Part shown: piece after piece, positions 37,934 to 47,014 of the stretch
How positions within the stretch are numbered: position 1 is the stretch's first letter
How the letters are laid out: the number at the start of each line of letters is the position of its first letter
NCBI GenBank assembly: GCA_039105265.1
Contig: JAPFFF010000005.1
Location: 5,689,501 to 5,753,500 of the forward strand
Source: Tritrichomonas musculus
Lineage: Eukaryota > Parabasalia > Tritrichomonadida > Tritrichomonadidae
Reading direction: 5' to 3'
Length of the DNA stretch: 64,000 nucleotides
The notes under the pieces: model-generated
The model's input: the letters and a program-made list of their open reading frames with translations, nothing else
What the model was told of the DNA's origin: nothing
The model's database searches: none
Made by a program: the position numbers and the translations under genes

Positions 37934-39670
37934 ATGCTTAATAAGAATAAAAAATTACCTCCTTTAACTCCGTCTAGAACTGAAAGTGTAATTTCAAATG
38001 CGCCAAAACATTTCAGCGATCTTAGGTCAATAATTTCTCTTATTGAAAAAGCAAGAACATCAACTTCACACGAAATTAATAAAATTATAAATCAACTTCA
38101 AGATATTTATAAAAGTGATTGTCATATACTTTCTATGATTAGCACATCAAATTCACAAAAATCCGATGAATTATCGAAATATGAAAAAGATTATCAATCA
38201 CTTGAGCAAAAGTATACAAAATTTAAAAATACCACTTTAATAATTGATGAACTGAAAAAAACAAACTTACAAGAAAGAATTGAAAGATTACAAAGTTCAA
38301 TATCTGAAATAAAAGAAAAAAGTCAGTCGTTAGGTTCTCTTCCTAAGATGAAAGAGTTAAATGCTAATTCATCTGAAGTTGTTGATCTTTTGCAATTAAC
38401 AAATTATAATTACCAACTACTCGAAAACTATATACACAACTTAAGTAAGCGAGAAATAATCATAGATCAAAGCACTGCTGATACTAATAAAGTAAATGAA
38501 AAATATGGAAGTGTTACAAATCTAGTGGACTTATTTAAGCAACAAGAAGTTGATAATCTAAATTTGAAAAATTTAGAAAAAAAGTATTTTCATGATAAAC
38601 TCCTTCGCCGTTATCCCCTGGCAAAGCTTTCAAATTCATTCACCAAGTTTCTAGCTAGTTCGTTACAATATTGCTTTTCTCAAGAACTTTCTTTGCTGCA
38701 TACGCTTGGAATTGAATATAATGATAAAGATGGAAATGATGCCTGTGCTTTTTTAAAGGAGGAAAATGATCCTCCTGATAATGTCATAAATAAGTTAAAT
38801 GATGAAATTGAGCAGCTTGAGCATCAAATCAAAGATTTTTCACAAAAAACTCCTCCTGAATTAGATTTCGAGAAACTTTACTCTGCAGATTCGAAATTAA
38901 AATCAGTTAATCATGAATGTCTGAGCATAGCCCAAAAAATTAAAAAAGTTATAAATGAAAAAAAGATATATTCAAATAAAGTCTATGAATTTCAAAATAA
39001 GCTCGATAATTTATTAAAAGATCAAAGTATGCTCCTTTTGTATGAGAAAAGAAATAACCAATCATGTAAATCTATCTACCAATGCACATCTGCTCTTGGG
39101 TTATCATTAATACTAAATATTAATCGAAATGAAATTTGTAATGCTGTTTATCGATGGTTATTGCATCAATCAAACGATAAAATTATTGATGAAAATGATA
39201 AAGTTGAAAAATTGGAGGAAGAAGATCCTCATTTTTTGACAAGACCAACATCAACAATTGCTCCTCCAATTTGTTCTTTATTAAATAAAAATTTCATTAG
39301 AAATAATGTACAAAAACCTAATGAAAGAAGGCAAAAAATTGATTTGCTTTCTGATGGTGTAATTTGTGAGTTCTTGAGCGGACTTGACATTGTATCAGAA
39401 ATTGGCTCTCAATTAAATTTTACCGATGGTAATCGTTTAAATGCACTAAATTTTTTCAAATCCAATCTAAATGAATTAAATAATCCAATATCTCAAAGTA
39501 TTGACAATATGAAAAAAATTATGTTCAGTAATCTTGATGTAATTACAAAACTAGATCATCAAATGCTTATTAAAAATTATTCAACCAAGCAGATTCAAGT
39601 TTCTTTAATTAATCGAAAAGATAACATATCGCAAACAGATGAAATTAAAAATGAGAAGAAAAGAAAATGA
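37934..39670 (+). CDS. Coiled-coil protein with a helical C-terminal region, unknown
   Basis: A 578-residue protein. The first 20 residues are basic and Pro/Thr-rich (KLPPLTPSR). Coiled-coil stretches fill residues of about 35-215 and 285-365. They flank a less charged block (about 225-265, LRRYPLAKLSNSFTKFLASSLQYCFSQELSLLHTLGI) and a final domain of about 150 residues with FLSGLDIVSEIGSQLNF. No family is recognised. The pattern of Asn and Lys use is like that of its neighbours, so it is a normal host gene, perhaps cytoskeletal by composition. Confidence 0.75.
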   Translation: MLNKNKKLPPLTPSRTESVISNAPKHFSDLRSIISLIEKARTSTSHEINKIINQLQDIYKSDCHILSMISTSNSQKSDELSKYEKDYQSLEQKYTKFKNTTLIIDELKKTNLQERIERLQSSISEIKEKSQSLGSLPKMKELNANSSEVVDLLQLTNYNYQLLENYIHNLSKREIIIDQSTADTNKVNEKYGSVTNLVDLFKQQEVDNLNLKNLEKKYFHDKLLRRYPLAKLSNSFTKFLASSLQYCFSQELSLLHTLGIEYNDKDGNDACAFLKEENDPPDNVINKLNDEIEQLEHQIKDFSQKTPPELDFEKLYSADSKLKSVNHECLSIAQKIKKVINEKKIYSNKVYEFQNKLDNLLKDQSMLLLYEKRNNQSCKSIYQCTSALGLSLILNINRNEICNAVYRWLLHQSNDKIIDENDKVEKLEEEDPHFLTRPTSTIAPPICSLLNKNFIRNNVQKPNERRQKIDLLSDGVICEFLSGLDIVSEIGSQLNFTDGNRLNALNFFKSNLNELNNPISQSIDNMKKIMFSNLDVITKLDHQMLIKNYSTKQIQVSLINRKDNISQTDEIKNEKKRK

Positions 39671-39983
39671 ATAAAATTGTTTGTTAACATTATTTTTAAA
39701 TTTGCTTTTGTGTTTAATCTTTTTGATAGATGCTATAAAAGTTATTAATGTAAGAACTTTGTGCAATCTTCTTGTATTAAATTGAGATAACTGATGATAT
39801 GATGCCAGTTATTTCAATATAGAGAAGTTTGTACTTAGATTCTTGTATTAATCTTACGTAATTTGTTATTGATTATTTCGAGATATAAATATCAAAGAAA
39901 ATGAGTAGATGATTTGAATAGATGATTTCAATTTCATTCAAAAAAACTTGTTAATTTTATTATTTTATTTGAATTAAAATCTC
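39671..39983. other. Intergenic stretch
   Basis: AT-rich promoter region for the GSK3-like gene. No gene seen. Confidence 0.5.
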
Positions 39984-41054
39984 ATGTTTTTTTTTGATAA
40001 AAGGAAAGAAGCCACCCTTTGTGGTCGAACAATTCTGAAATTAAATTCAACTAAAGATCGATCAAATCTCGAAAAAGCTTTAAAAGAAGGAGAAAAAATC
40101 CAAAAAAAATATACCCCTCTTAAACTTATTGGAAGAGGAGCCTTCGGTGTCGTTAGCTCTGCGCGTGATCCTATTGGCGATTTGGTTGCATTAAAGAAAA
40201 TTCGAGAAGACCCAACGAGAAAAAATCGTGAAGTTGAAATAATGGAAATGGTTAAAAACACTCCAAATGTAGTTTCAATAAAGCAAAGCTTTCGTACAGT
40301 AGGGAAAACTCCATCTGATATTTTTCTGAATATTGTTATGGATTATGTTTCAAATAATGTTCATGATTTTGTTCTTGAATACAGGAAAAAAAAAGAGCCT
40401 GTACCAATTATATACATCAAGCTATTTTCTTTTCAACTATTTTATGGCCTGCACCAGCTACACAAAAAAAGAATTGTTCATCGAGATATCAAACCTCAAA
40501 ACTTATTAATAAATGATGACAATGGTGAATTAAAAATATGTGATTTTGGTAGTGCAAAAAAGCTCGACCCCAAAGAAAAAAATGTATCATACATACAGTC
40601 TCGTTACTATAGAGCGCCAGAGCTAATATACGGATGTCAAAACTATACAACCGCAATAGATATATGGTCTGCTGGATGTGTTATTGCCGAAATGCTTCTT
40701 ATTGGGCGACCAATATTTATGGGGAATTCTCAAACTAGCCAGCTTTATGAGATTGTTAAAATATTAGGAAATCCAACTGAAGAGGATTTAATGTCATTTA
40801 CACACAATTTAATAATTCGGATGCCGCAAATCAAAGCTATTGGACTCAAAAATGTTTTGCCAACAACAACGCCGAAAGATCTAATAATATTGCTCAATGA
40901 AATCTTTTCATATACTCCAAAACTCCGCCCAACAGCCAAAGAGTGTTTAGAAAATGAGTTTTTCAACGAACTTTTCGAAGAAAAAGAAGGTGATTTTGCA
41001 TTTAAAATGCCGAATGGAAAGCCAATATTAAAATTAAAGAAGAATCCTGATTGA
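39984..41054 (+). CDS. GSK3/shaggy-type protein kinase
   Basis: A 356-residue serine/threonine kinase. It has the glycine loop GRGAFGVVSSA, catalytic lysine in VALKKI, HRDIKPQNLLI, CDFGSAK (DFG) and the activation segment VSYIQSRYYRAPELIYG. The tyrosine in SYIQSRYYRAPE is the GSK3 autophosphorylation site, and this string is diagnostic of GSK3 within the CMGC group. The arginine of SRYYRAP supports the primed-substrate pocket. Both termini are short. It would act in nutrient, cytoskeletal or cell-cycle signalling. Confidence 0.95.
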   Translation: MFFFDKRKEATLCGRTILKLNSTKDRSNLEKALKEGEKIQKKYTPLKLIGRGAFGVVSSARDPIGDLVALKKIREDPTRKNREVEIMEMVKNTPNVVSIKQSFRTVGKTPSDIFLNIVMDYVSNNVHDFVLEYRKKKEPVPIIYIKLFSFQLFYGLHQLHKKRIVHRDIKPQNLLINDDNGELKICDFGSAKKLDPKEKNVSYIQSRYYRAPELIYGCQNYTTAIDIWSAGCVIAEMLLIGRPIFMGNSQTSQLYEIVKILGNPTEEDLMSFTHNLIIRMPQIKAIGLKNVLPTTTPKDLIILLNEIFSYTPKLRPTAKECLENEFFNELFEEKEGDFAFKMPNGKPILKLKKNPD

Positions 41055-41855
41055 AAAACATTTTTTTTGTGCAACCATATTATTGGCATATTAAATTTTC
41101 AAAATCAGTTTTATAATATGTTTGATTCAAAAATCATTTATATTGTATATTTGGCAATGATGTATTAATAGCCGTAATCTTTCTGTTATTCTACAATTCA
41201 ACTGATTTTATTAGCTCAAAAAGTTTCATCTTTTTAATTTTCCCAGCCTCTTTTATTGAAAATTAAATCGTAGAATTCTATGATCTCATAATCAATTTTA
41301 TTATTTAGTATTGTATATTTATTATTATTGATCATTATTAAACATAATTTAATCATAAATTTATATGTAAAAGCAATATTGAAGCCAATCTAAAGCTTTT
41401 TTATTAATATTTTTTAATTCAAAAAACATTTCAATAATTTGAATTTATAAAATTTGAATTAGAAAACACTATAACTCCTATATATATTTCTTTCAAAATT
41501 TATATTTAAATAAGTTCGATATTGTAAATAAAAAAGAAATAGATATTTGAGAAGGAAAAAAGCTTAGGCCAAATAAAAAGTGAGAAAAATTATTCAAAAC
41601 ATAAAGTATAAAAAGCATGTATTATAATGTGATATGTAGAAAAAGAGTTTTTATTATAAAGCAAGCTATAATTTAAAATTTTAATAATACAAAACGGAAA
41701 GAAGTATTCAAATTAAAATTGCTTTCTTTGAAAAAAAATTGTGTATTCTTATCAAAAATTGAGATCATCTTTTAATTTTTCTGAGTAATTATATTACAGA
41801 TATTATTTGTAAAAGCTTTTCTGAAGAGCTTCAAAAATGGTAAACATTTACAAAA
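41055..41855. other. 800-base AT-rich stretch upstream of the acyltransferase
   Basis: No gene. Just before the acyltransferase start, an ATG at 41837 opens a 16-codon frame that overlaps the true ATG (41856) in another frame, a possible upstream ORF if the leader extends this far. Confidence 0.45.
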
Positions 41856-42800
41856 ATGCCATCATTTCGCCCTCCATACCCTACTGATGAAAAATGGTAT
41901 CATCAAGAAGCCCCAGATGAATGTAGTATCGAAGAACTTGGCCAACTTCGAAAGATACCAACATACACTACAAAACAAAAAATTATCCAAATAATCTATT
42001 TTCTTATTTTTGGTATATTTAAAATCGTTACAGCTTTATCATTTGCCCTTATTGTTGGTCCGCTTTTCATCATTGCCGCTTCAATCTGGAAAGCCTTAGA
42101 TCGACCACAGCCATTAAGAGTTGCACTCAAAAAAGTATGGAGTTCAGTGGCACGAATTTTCCTCTTTTTGCTTGGATTTCATCGCATTAGATACCATGGT
42201 GAACTCGATCCTGACGCAAGATTTATAGTTGCTAACCATGTATGCTTTTTTGACGGTTGGCTTTTCTTGCCATTTGGAGTTAGACCACTTGGTAAAAAGG
42301 AGATGCTTAATATTCCAGTTATTCGTGAAATGTCTGATGTTTATCAAGCAATTCCTGTAGATAGATCGAAAAATGCAGGAGTATCAAAATTATTAATTGA
42401 GCTTGCATCCAATAAAGACTCTCCAATGATTATGATCTTACCTGAAGGTGCTTCTACATCAGGTGATTATATGCTTCGTTTTCATCTTGGAGCATTTCTT
42501 TCAGATCTTCCTGTGCAGCCATGTTCAATTCGATATAGTGTTTACGGTACCTCAAGTGAAATTTCTCATGTTTCATTCTTCCATCACCAACTTTTCCAAA
42601 TGATTGTTTTCCTTGGTATTCCTTCAATAACAATTGATATTAATATGATGAGCTCAATGTCTATAAAGACTGATGGCAAAAATGATCCAAGAGTTTTTGC
42701 TGATACCACCTCTCTTCGAATTGCAAATGATTTAGGTGTAAGACTTCTTTCACTTTCATCAAATTCAATTTATAAGAAGCAAAATCCAAAAACAGAATAA
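41856..42800 (+). CDS. PlsC-family lysophospholipid acyltransferase (LPCAT/LPEAT-like)
   Basis: A 314-residue membrane acyltransferase. There is a hydrophobic N-terminal span (about 45-80, IIYFLIFGIFKIVTALSFALIVGPLFII), and then NHVCFFDG, the H-x4-D catalytic motif. It is followed by the GKKEMLNIPVI and IPVDRS acceptor-binding motifs, LPEGASTSGDYMLRFHLGAF (motif III EGxxS/T) and LPVQPCSIRY (motif IV, VxP). This order matches the LPCAT/LPEAT branch rather than bacterial PlsC. It should acylate a lysophospholipid at the ER. It lacks the EF-hand tail found in animal LPCAT1/2. Confidence 0.9.
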   Translation: MPSFRPPYPTDEKWYHQEAPDECSIEELGQLRKIPTYTTKQKIIQIIYFLIFGIFKIVTALSFALIVGPLFIIAASIWKALDRPQPLRVALKKVWSSVARIFLFLLGFHRIRYHGELDPDARFIVANHVCFFDGWLFLPFGVRPLGKKEMLNIPVIREMSDVYQAIPVDRSKNAGVSKLLIELASNKDSPMIMILPEGASTSGDYMLRFHLGAFLSDLPVQPCSIRYSVYGTSSEISHVSFFHHQLFQMIVFLGIPSITIDINMMSSMSIKTDGKNDPRVFADTTSLRIANDLGVRLLSLSSNSIYKKQNPKTE

Positions 42801-42935
42801 AATCTATCCTTGTATAAACTTTTTTTTTTTTTTGGAAGAAGCGTTTTTTTATTTTGATTTGTTTCTATTCAAAAATTGAATGAAAATCTATCATGTAACA
42901 TTATTATGTATTTTAAATAATCATGAAAAAACACT

Positions 42936-42940
42936 TCATT
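42936..42940 (+). promoter_or_regulatory. Candidate trichomonad initiator (TCATT)
   Basis: TCATT fits TCA+1Y(T/A). The A at 42938 would give an 8-nt leader before the NEK-like ATG at 42946. Short leaders of this size are usual in trichomonads. It is a five-base motif, so confidence is limited. Confidence 0.35.
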
Positions 42941-42945
42941 TTTAA

Positions 42946-44091
42946 ATGACAGAATATAAAGTAATAGGCCAACTTGGGAGTGGTGCAACAAGTATTGCGT
43001 ATTTGGTTGAATGTAAACAAGACAACAACAAATATGTCATTAAAGAAATCCCTTTATTAGAACTTAGTCAATCAACCAAAGAGAATGTCGTTCAAGAGAT
43101 TTCAATTGTAAAAAAGTTGAAACATGATAATATTATTAAAATACATAATGCAACTATAAATGATGGCAAGTTAGATATATTAATGGAATATGCAAATGGT
43201 GGAACTCTTAGAGAATACGTATTAACAAAGAAAAGAATTCCTGAAGATGAAATAATTGATCTTTTTGTTCAGATTTGCTTAGCTGTTAAATACATACATG
43301 ATAGAAAAATTATCCATAGAGACCTAAAAACAAGTAATATCTTTTTATTAAAAAATAAAATGGTTAAGCTTGGGGATTTTGGATTTGCAAAAGCTCTAAA
43401 TTCAACCTATGATCAAGCGAAAACGCAATTAGGAACACCTTATTATGCATCACCTGAAATATGTTCTGGAAAGCCCTATAGCACCCCTTCAGATATTTGG
43501 GCTTTAGGAGTTATTCTTTATGAAATGTGTACCTCAAATTTCCCCTTTAATGGAAAAGATATGGCGTCTTTGGTGAAAAATATCATTGAGAGTAAGGCTC
43601 CTAAAATACCTTCCATATATTGTCCAGAATTAAGAAATTTGTGTAAAGCGATGCTTCAAAAGAGCCCATTAAAAAGGCCATCAATATTAGAAATTTTATC
43701 ATTGCCAATATTAAAATTCAAAGCAATTGCCCTTCTTGGGAAAAAAGAAGCAGAAATCGAACTTAATCATTCTACATTTCATGGTTTTGATGCAGGAATA
43801 ACTCCAGAAGATTTTGAAAAAGAGTCTGAATGTATTAAAATTCGCATGCCAAAAAAGAGTGAATTTTATTTCATGGGAAAGCCTTTGCAAATTGATGAAT
43901 GTTCAACAAATCAAGAAAAAGCTAATTATGTGCACAATTTTATCATGAAATTAACGAACCCGTGTCGGTTTTTGGAACTATTGAAATATTCACAAAACAA
44001 AAATGAAAATCCTTCTTTGCCAAAGTCAGAAGAGTACATTGTCGATTTAATTGTCCAATTAAACGATTTTATCAGTAGAAACAACCTTTAA
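42946..44091 (+). CDS. NEK-family-like protein kinase
   Basis: A 381-residue kinase. Motifs: GSGATSIAYLVE glycine loop, VIKEI lysine, IIHRDLKTSNIFL (catalytic loop with the NEK-like N-I-F-L), LGDFGFAK, and GTPYYASPEICSGKPYSTPSDIWALGVILYEM. GTPYYxSPE with PYSxxSDIWALG is typical of the NEK group. The domain ends near residue 265; the remaining 115 residues have no known domain but include a helical segment. All catalytic residues are in place. NEKs in flagellates often act on basal bodies or the cell cycle; the specific role here is unknown. Confidence 0.88.
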   Translation: MTEYKVIGQLGSGATSIAYLVECKQDNNKYVIKEIPLLELSQSTKENVVQEISIVKKLKHDNIIKIHNATINDGKLDILMEYANGGTLREYVLTKKRIPEDEIIDLFVQICLAVKYIHDRKIIHRDLKTSNIFLLKNKMVKLGDFGFAKALNSTYDQAKTQLGTPYYASPEICSGKPYSTPSDIWALGVILYEMCTSNFPFNGKDMASLVKNIIESKAPKIPSIYCPELRNLCKAMLQKSPLKRPSILEILSLPILKFKAIALLGKKEAEIELNHSTFHGFDAGITPEDFEKESECIKIRMPKKSEFYFMGKPLQIDECSTNQEKANYVHNFIMKLTNPCRFLELLKYSQNKNENPSLPKSEEYIVDLIVQLNDFISRNNL

Positions 44092-44311
44092 AATTTAAAT
44101 TAAAAACATAGTTTTATTCATAATGAGTAAACTTTGCACTAATATCTTTTTTTTGATCTATTAAATTTATCATATTCATCTAATCAATATTAAATTGGTA
44201 TAGGAAAAGAATAAGATTAAAAATATGGCTTTGTTTAATATGGAGCGCATTTCAAGATCTGTTTAAAAGAACCAATGAAATGAGAAAATAAGAAAAAATA
44301 ATAATAGTAAT

Positions 44312-44324
44312 AAAAAAAAAAAAA
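44312..44324 (-). terminator. Pol III T-run terminator of tRNA-Gly
   Basis: A 13-base T run on the minus strand directly after the discriminator base of tRNA-Gly. Confidence 0.9.
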
Positions 44325-44395
44325 TGCATCGCCCGGGAATCGGACCCGGACCCCCACCTTGGCAAGGTGAAATTCTACCATTAGACCAGCGATGC
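44325..44395 (-). tRNA. tRNA-Gly (GCC)
   Basis: A cloverleaf on the minus strand: acceptor GCATCGC pairs with GCGATGC, discriminator A; D arm GGTCTAATGGTAGAAT; anticodon arm TCACC-TTGCCAA-GGTGG with anticodon GCC; T arm CCGGG-TCCGATT-CCCGG. A and B boxes are present, with no intron. Confidence 0.95.
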
Positions 44396-44434
44396 CTTTC
44401 ATATTTTCTTTCTCGTGCTTTATTTTACACATAA

Positions 44435-47014
44435 GTTCCTCTTATTAATGATCACGATACATCATTTTTCTTGTATGGTTATGAAGTTGATCTTGATCAA
44501 AAAATGACGCCTGCGCAATGTCGTAAAATTTTTCTTGAAGTATTATCAGGAAGAGTTGATATTAATAATAAAATGTTGTTACTTTATTTTCAAGGAGGAA
44601 TTCCATTCATTAGTGGCACTCTAGGCGACATTATAGACGTTAAAGAGATAAGAACTAATAATAGAATTATTTATGGAGTTTTGACAGGAACAATTCCCGA
44701 GTCAGATTTGACTCTTCCTTGTCATGAAATTTGTGACATAAGCACTGAAAAACGAAAGCTTCTTCTTTCTCCTTTCTATGATTCAACTGATCGTGGGTTA
44801 TGCGATATGGCTTGTCTAATGGGATACATCAATCATGGAGGCTTTCATAGCGAACATTTTCTTAAAGTTTGTGCACTTATAATTAACTTTCCACCTTTGA
44901 TGACATCGATGCAACGAATCATGAATCGTGATTATGTTGTTTATCGTGATGTCATCACTGTATGCTCTACACTTTTCGCATTCTTTTGTAATATATTGCC
45001 ACCGCGTGATTATAGAGCTTCTCATGCGCTTGAGAGCTGTCTTCAGGTATGTAATTGGATGTCAAAAATTGATAAAGATCTAATAATAAACGTTAAAAAT
45101 CTTTTATATAATAAAGAAGACAAAACGCCAGAATGGATACCTAAATTAGAACTTGATCAGTCTGTTTATATATAAGATGAAATTAGTCCAGAAGAAATGG
45201 TTATAATTGACTATCTAAGTGACGAAGACATTGAACATGCATTTGACTCATATACTGCTTTTAAGCCGATTCTTCCAATGGAGATGCGTGATATTTGCAC
45301 CTGTTCCATTGTCAAAGGGAAGGATCATGAATATTTGTATATTATGCCTTCACAAATGAAAGATTCTGCATCGATAGGCAAAGTCGATATAATCGATCCA
45401 ATGACAGGAAAGAGTTGATCATATGACATTGAAAAATTTGCCAAAGAACAAAAAGAAGAAACTATTGATGCTAATAAAATCGATCAGATTGTCATGTTCA
45501 TTTTGGATGATTCTGATTCAATGCATTCCAAATTTGACGGTTTTGAAAAAACAACTGTAATTAACCAATATTTGACTTCATATATGTCCCATTTGGAAGG
45601 ATATAAAGTTTCAAGTATCCAAGGGCTTCTTTCATTTAACAATGTCAATGTTACAAAGATTCCATTTACAACAATCAAATCCGATATTCTTGACATTAAA
45701 AAACAGAAGATAACGAAAGGAAAATCAGTGCCAGGAATCTGGGATTCGATTTCAAAAAGTTGTAATGAAATTGTTGGCTTTCGTAAGGAAAAAGAAGGTA
45801 ATGAATTATATAATAATTCATTATCAAAAATAGTTGTATTTACAGATGGAATTGATAATCATTCGTTTTCAAAAGTTTACGATGTTGCTAAAGAACTTGT
45901 TGCAAATGACGTCAGTGTTGACATTATCGTTCTAAATCCCAACATTGAATGCAAGATTTTTTATGTTGTTTCTTACATGACAGACGGTGCTGCATTTCGT
46001 CTTTCAGACATAAAAGAAGGCCTCGATTTATTTGACAAAGAAGAGTTCGTTAATATTAAATATCGAGTGCATAACCATCATCCAGTTATTGAAGGAGATA
46101 GAAGAACCATTCCTACTCGTCTTAAAAAGAAACTTTTTGGATCAGATTAACGAAGATTTCATAAATAATGCAATAGATCATTTTGGTTTATATAATAAAT
46201 TAAGAAATCTAGAATGTATTCGTGCTTCCACTAAAGCTCGTTTGGGAACACCTCTTCATTATCTCTATAGGAACAGAGATACTAATCTACAAACTCGAAT
46301 GATTCGAAGAGTAATGAGAGAAATTCATTATGCTGCTGAAGTTGAAGATCCTTCTTCTCAATTATATGATCCTGATATAAAAACATTCATTTTTTGGGCC
46401 GATATTAATCGTTGGAGGGTTTTCTTGAAAGGGCCTGTTGGAACTCCTTATGAAAAAAAGTGGTGGCATTTATATGTCACTTTTCCTGAGAATTATCCGT
46501 ATCAGCCACCAAACTTTAGGTTTGTAACTGTTCCTTTCCATTTGAATATTTCGCAAGAAGGAAGAATTTGTTCTAATTATATTGAAAAAGGTTACTTGCC
46601 ATCAAATCATGTAATTCAAATTATTCAAGAGATTAGAGAAATCTTGATTATCCCAAATCCAATTTTGCCACTTAATATTAAAGCTTACAGTTTGTTTTAT
46701 AATGATATATATGAGTATGAAAGGATGGCCCGTGATTCGCAGTATAATGCAAAAATGATTATTCTAATTATTTTGAAAATGATTCCGTAATTGATGAAGT
46801 TGGTAAAGATTATATTTTGTATCATAGTAACGATGTTCCTTTATATAACCGATCGCAAATTTATGGAGAGCCTCTTAATGAAAATAAAAAGATTCTGTCA
46901 TCTTCAAGAATTTTCTATGATAAAGAAGAACTCAAACAGTTGTTTGCATCAAATGATAATCCAATTTGTGTTGCTACTGGGGAACATCTAATAAATGTAG
47001 AATATGGCGTTTAA
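44435..47014 (+). pseudogene. Broken VWA-ubiquitin E2 fusion gene
   Basis: One host gene appears as consecutive pieces. A conserved-looking N-terminal domain (44435-45172) has no ATG. After in-frame stops at 45173-45175 (TAA) and 45416-45418 (TGA), the same frame gives a von Willebrand A domain: MFILDDSDSMHSKF holds the MIDAS DxSxS, and KIVVFTDGIDNH follows. A frame change near 46110-46140 leads to a UBC fold (WRVFLKGPVGTPYEKKWW, FPENYPYQPPNFRF, GRICSNYI with the candidate catalytic Cys). A second frame change near 46755 leads to a C-terminal block (IFYDKEELKQLFASNDNPIC). The fusion of VWA and E2 in one protein is unusual. Two stops, two shifts and a lost start mean it is almost certainly dead, unless some are assembly errors. 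Confidence 0.75.

Noticed and set aside
44235-44432. Minus-strand frame across tRNA-Gly
   Set aside because: It overlaps the tRNA gene and has no protein-like content outside it.
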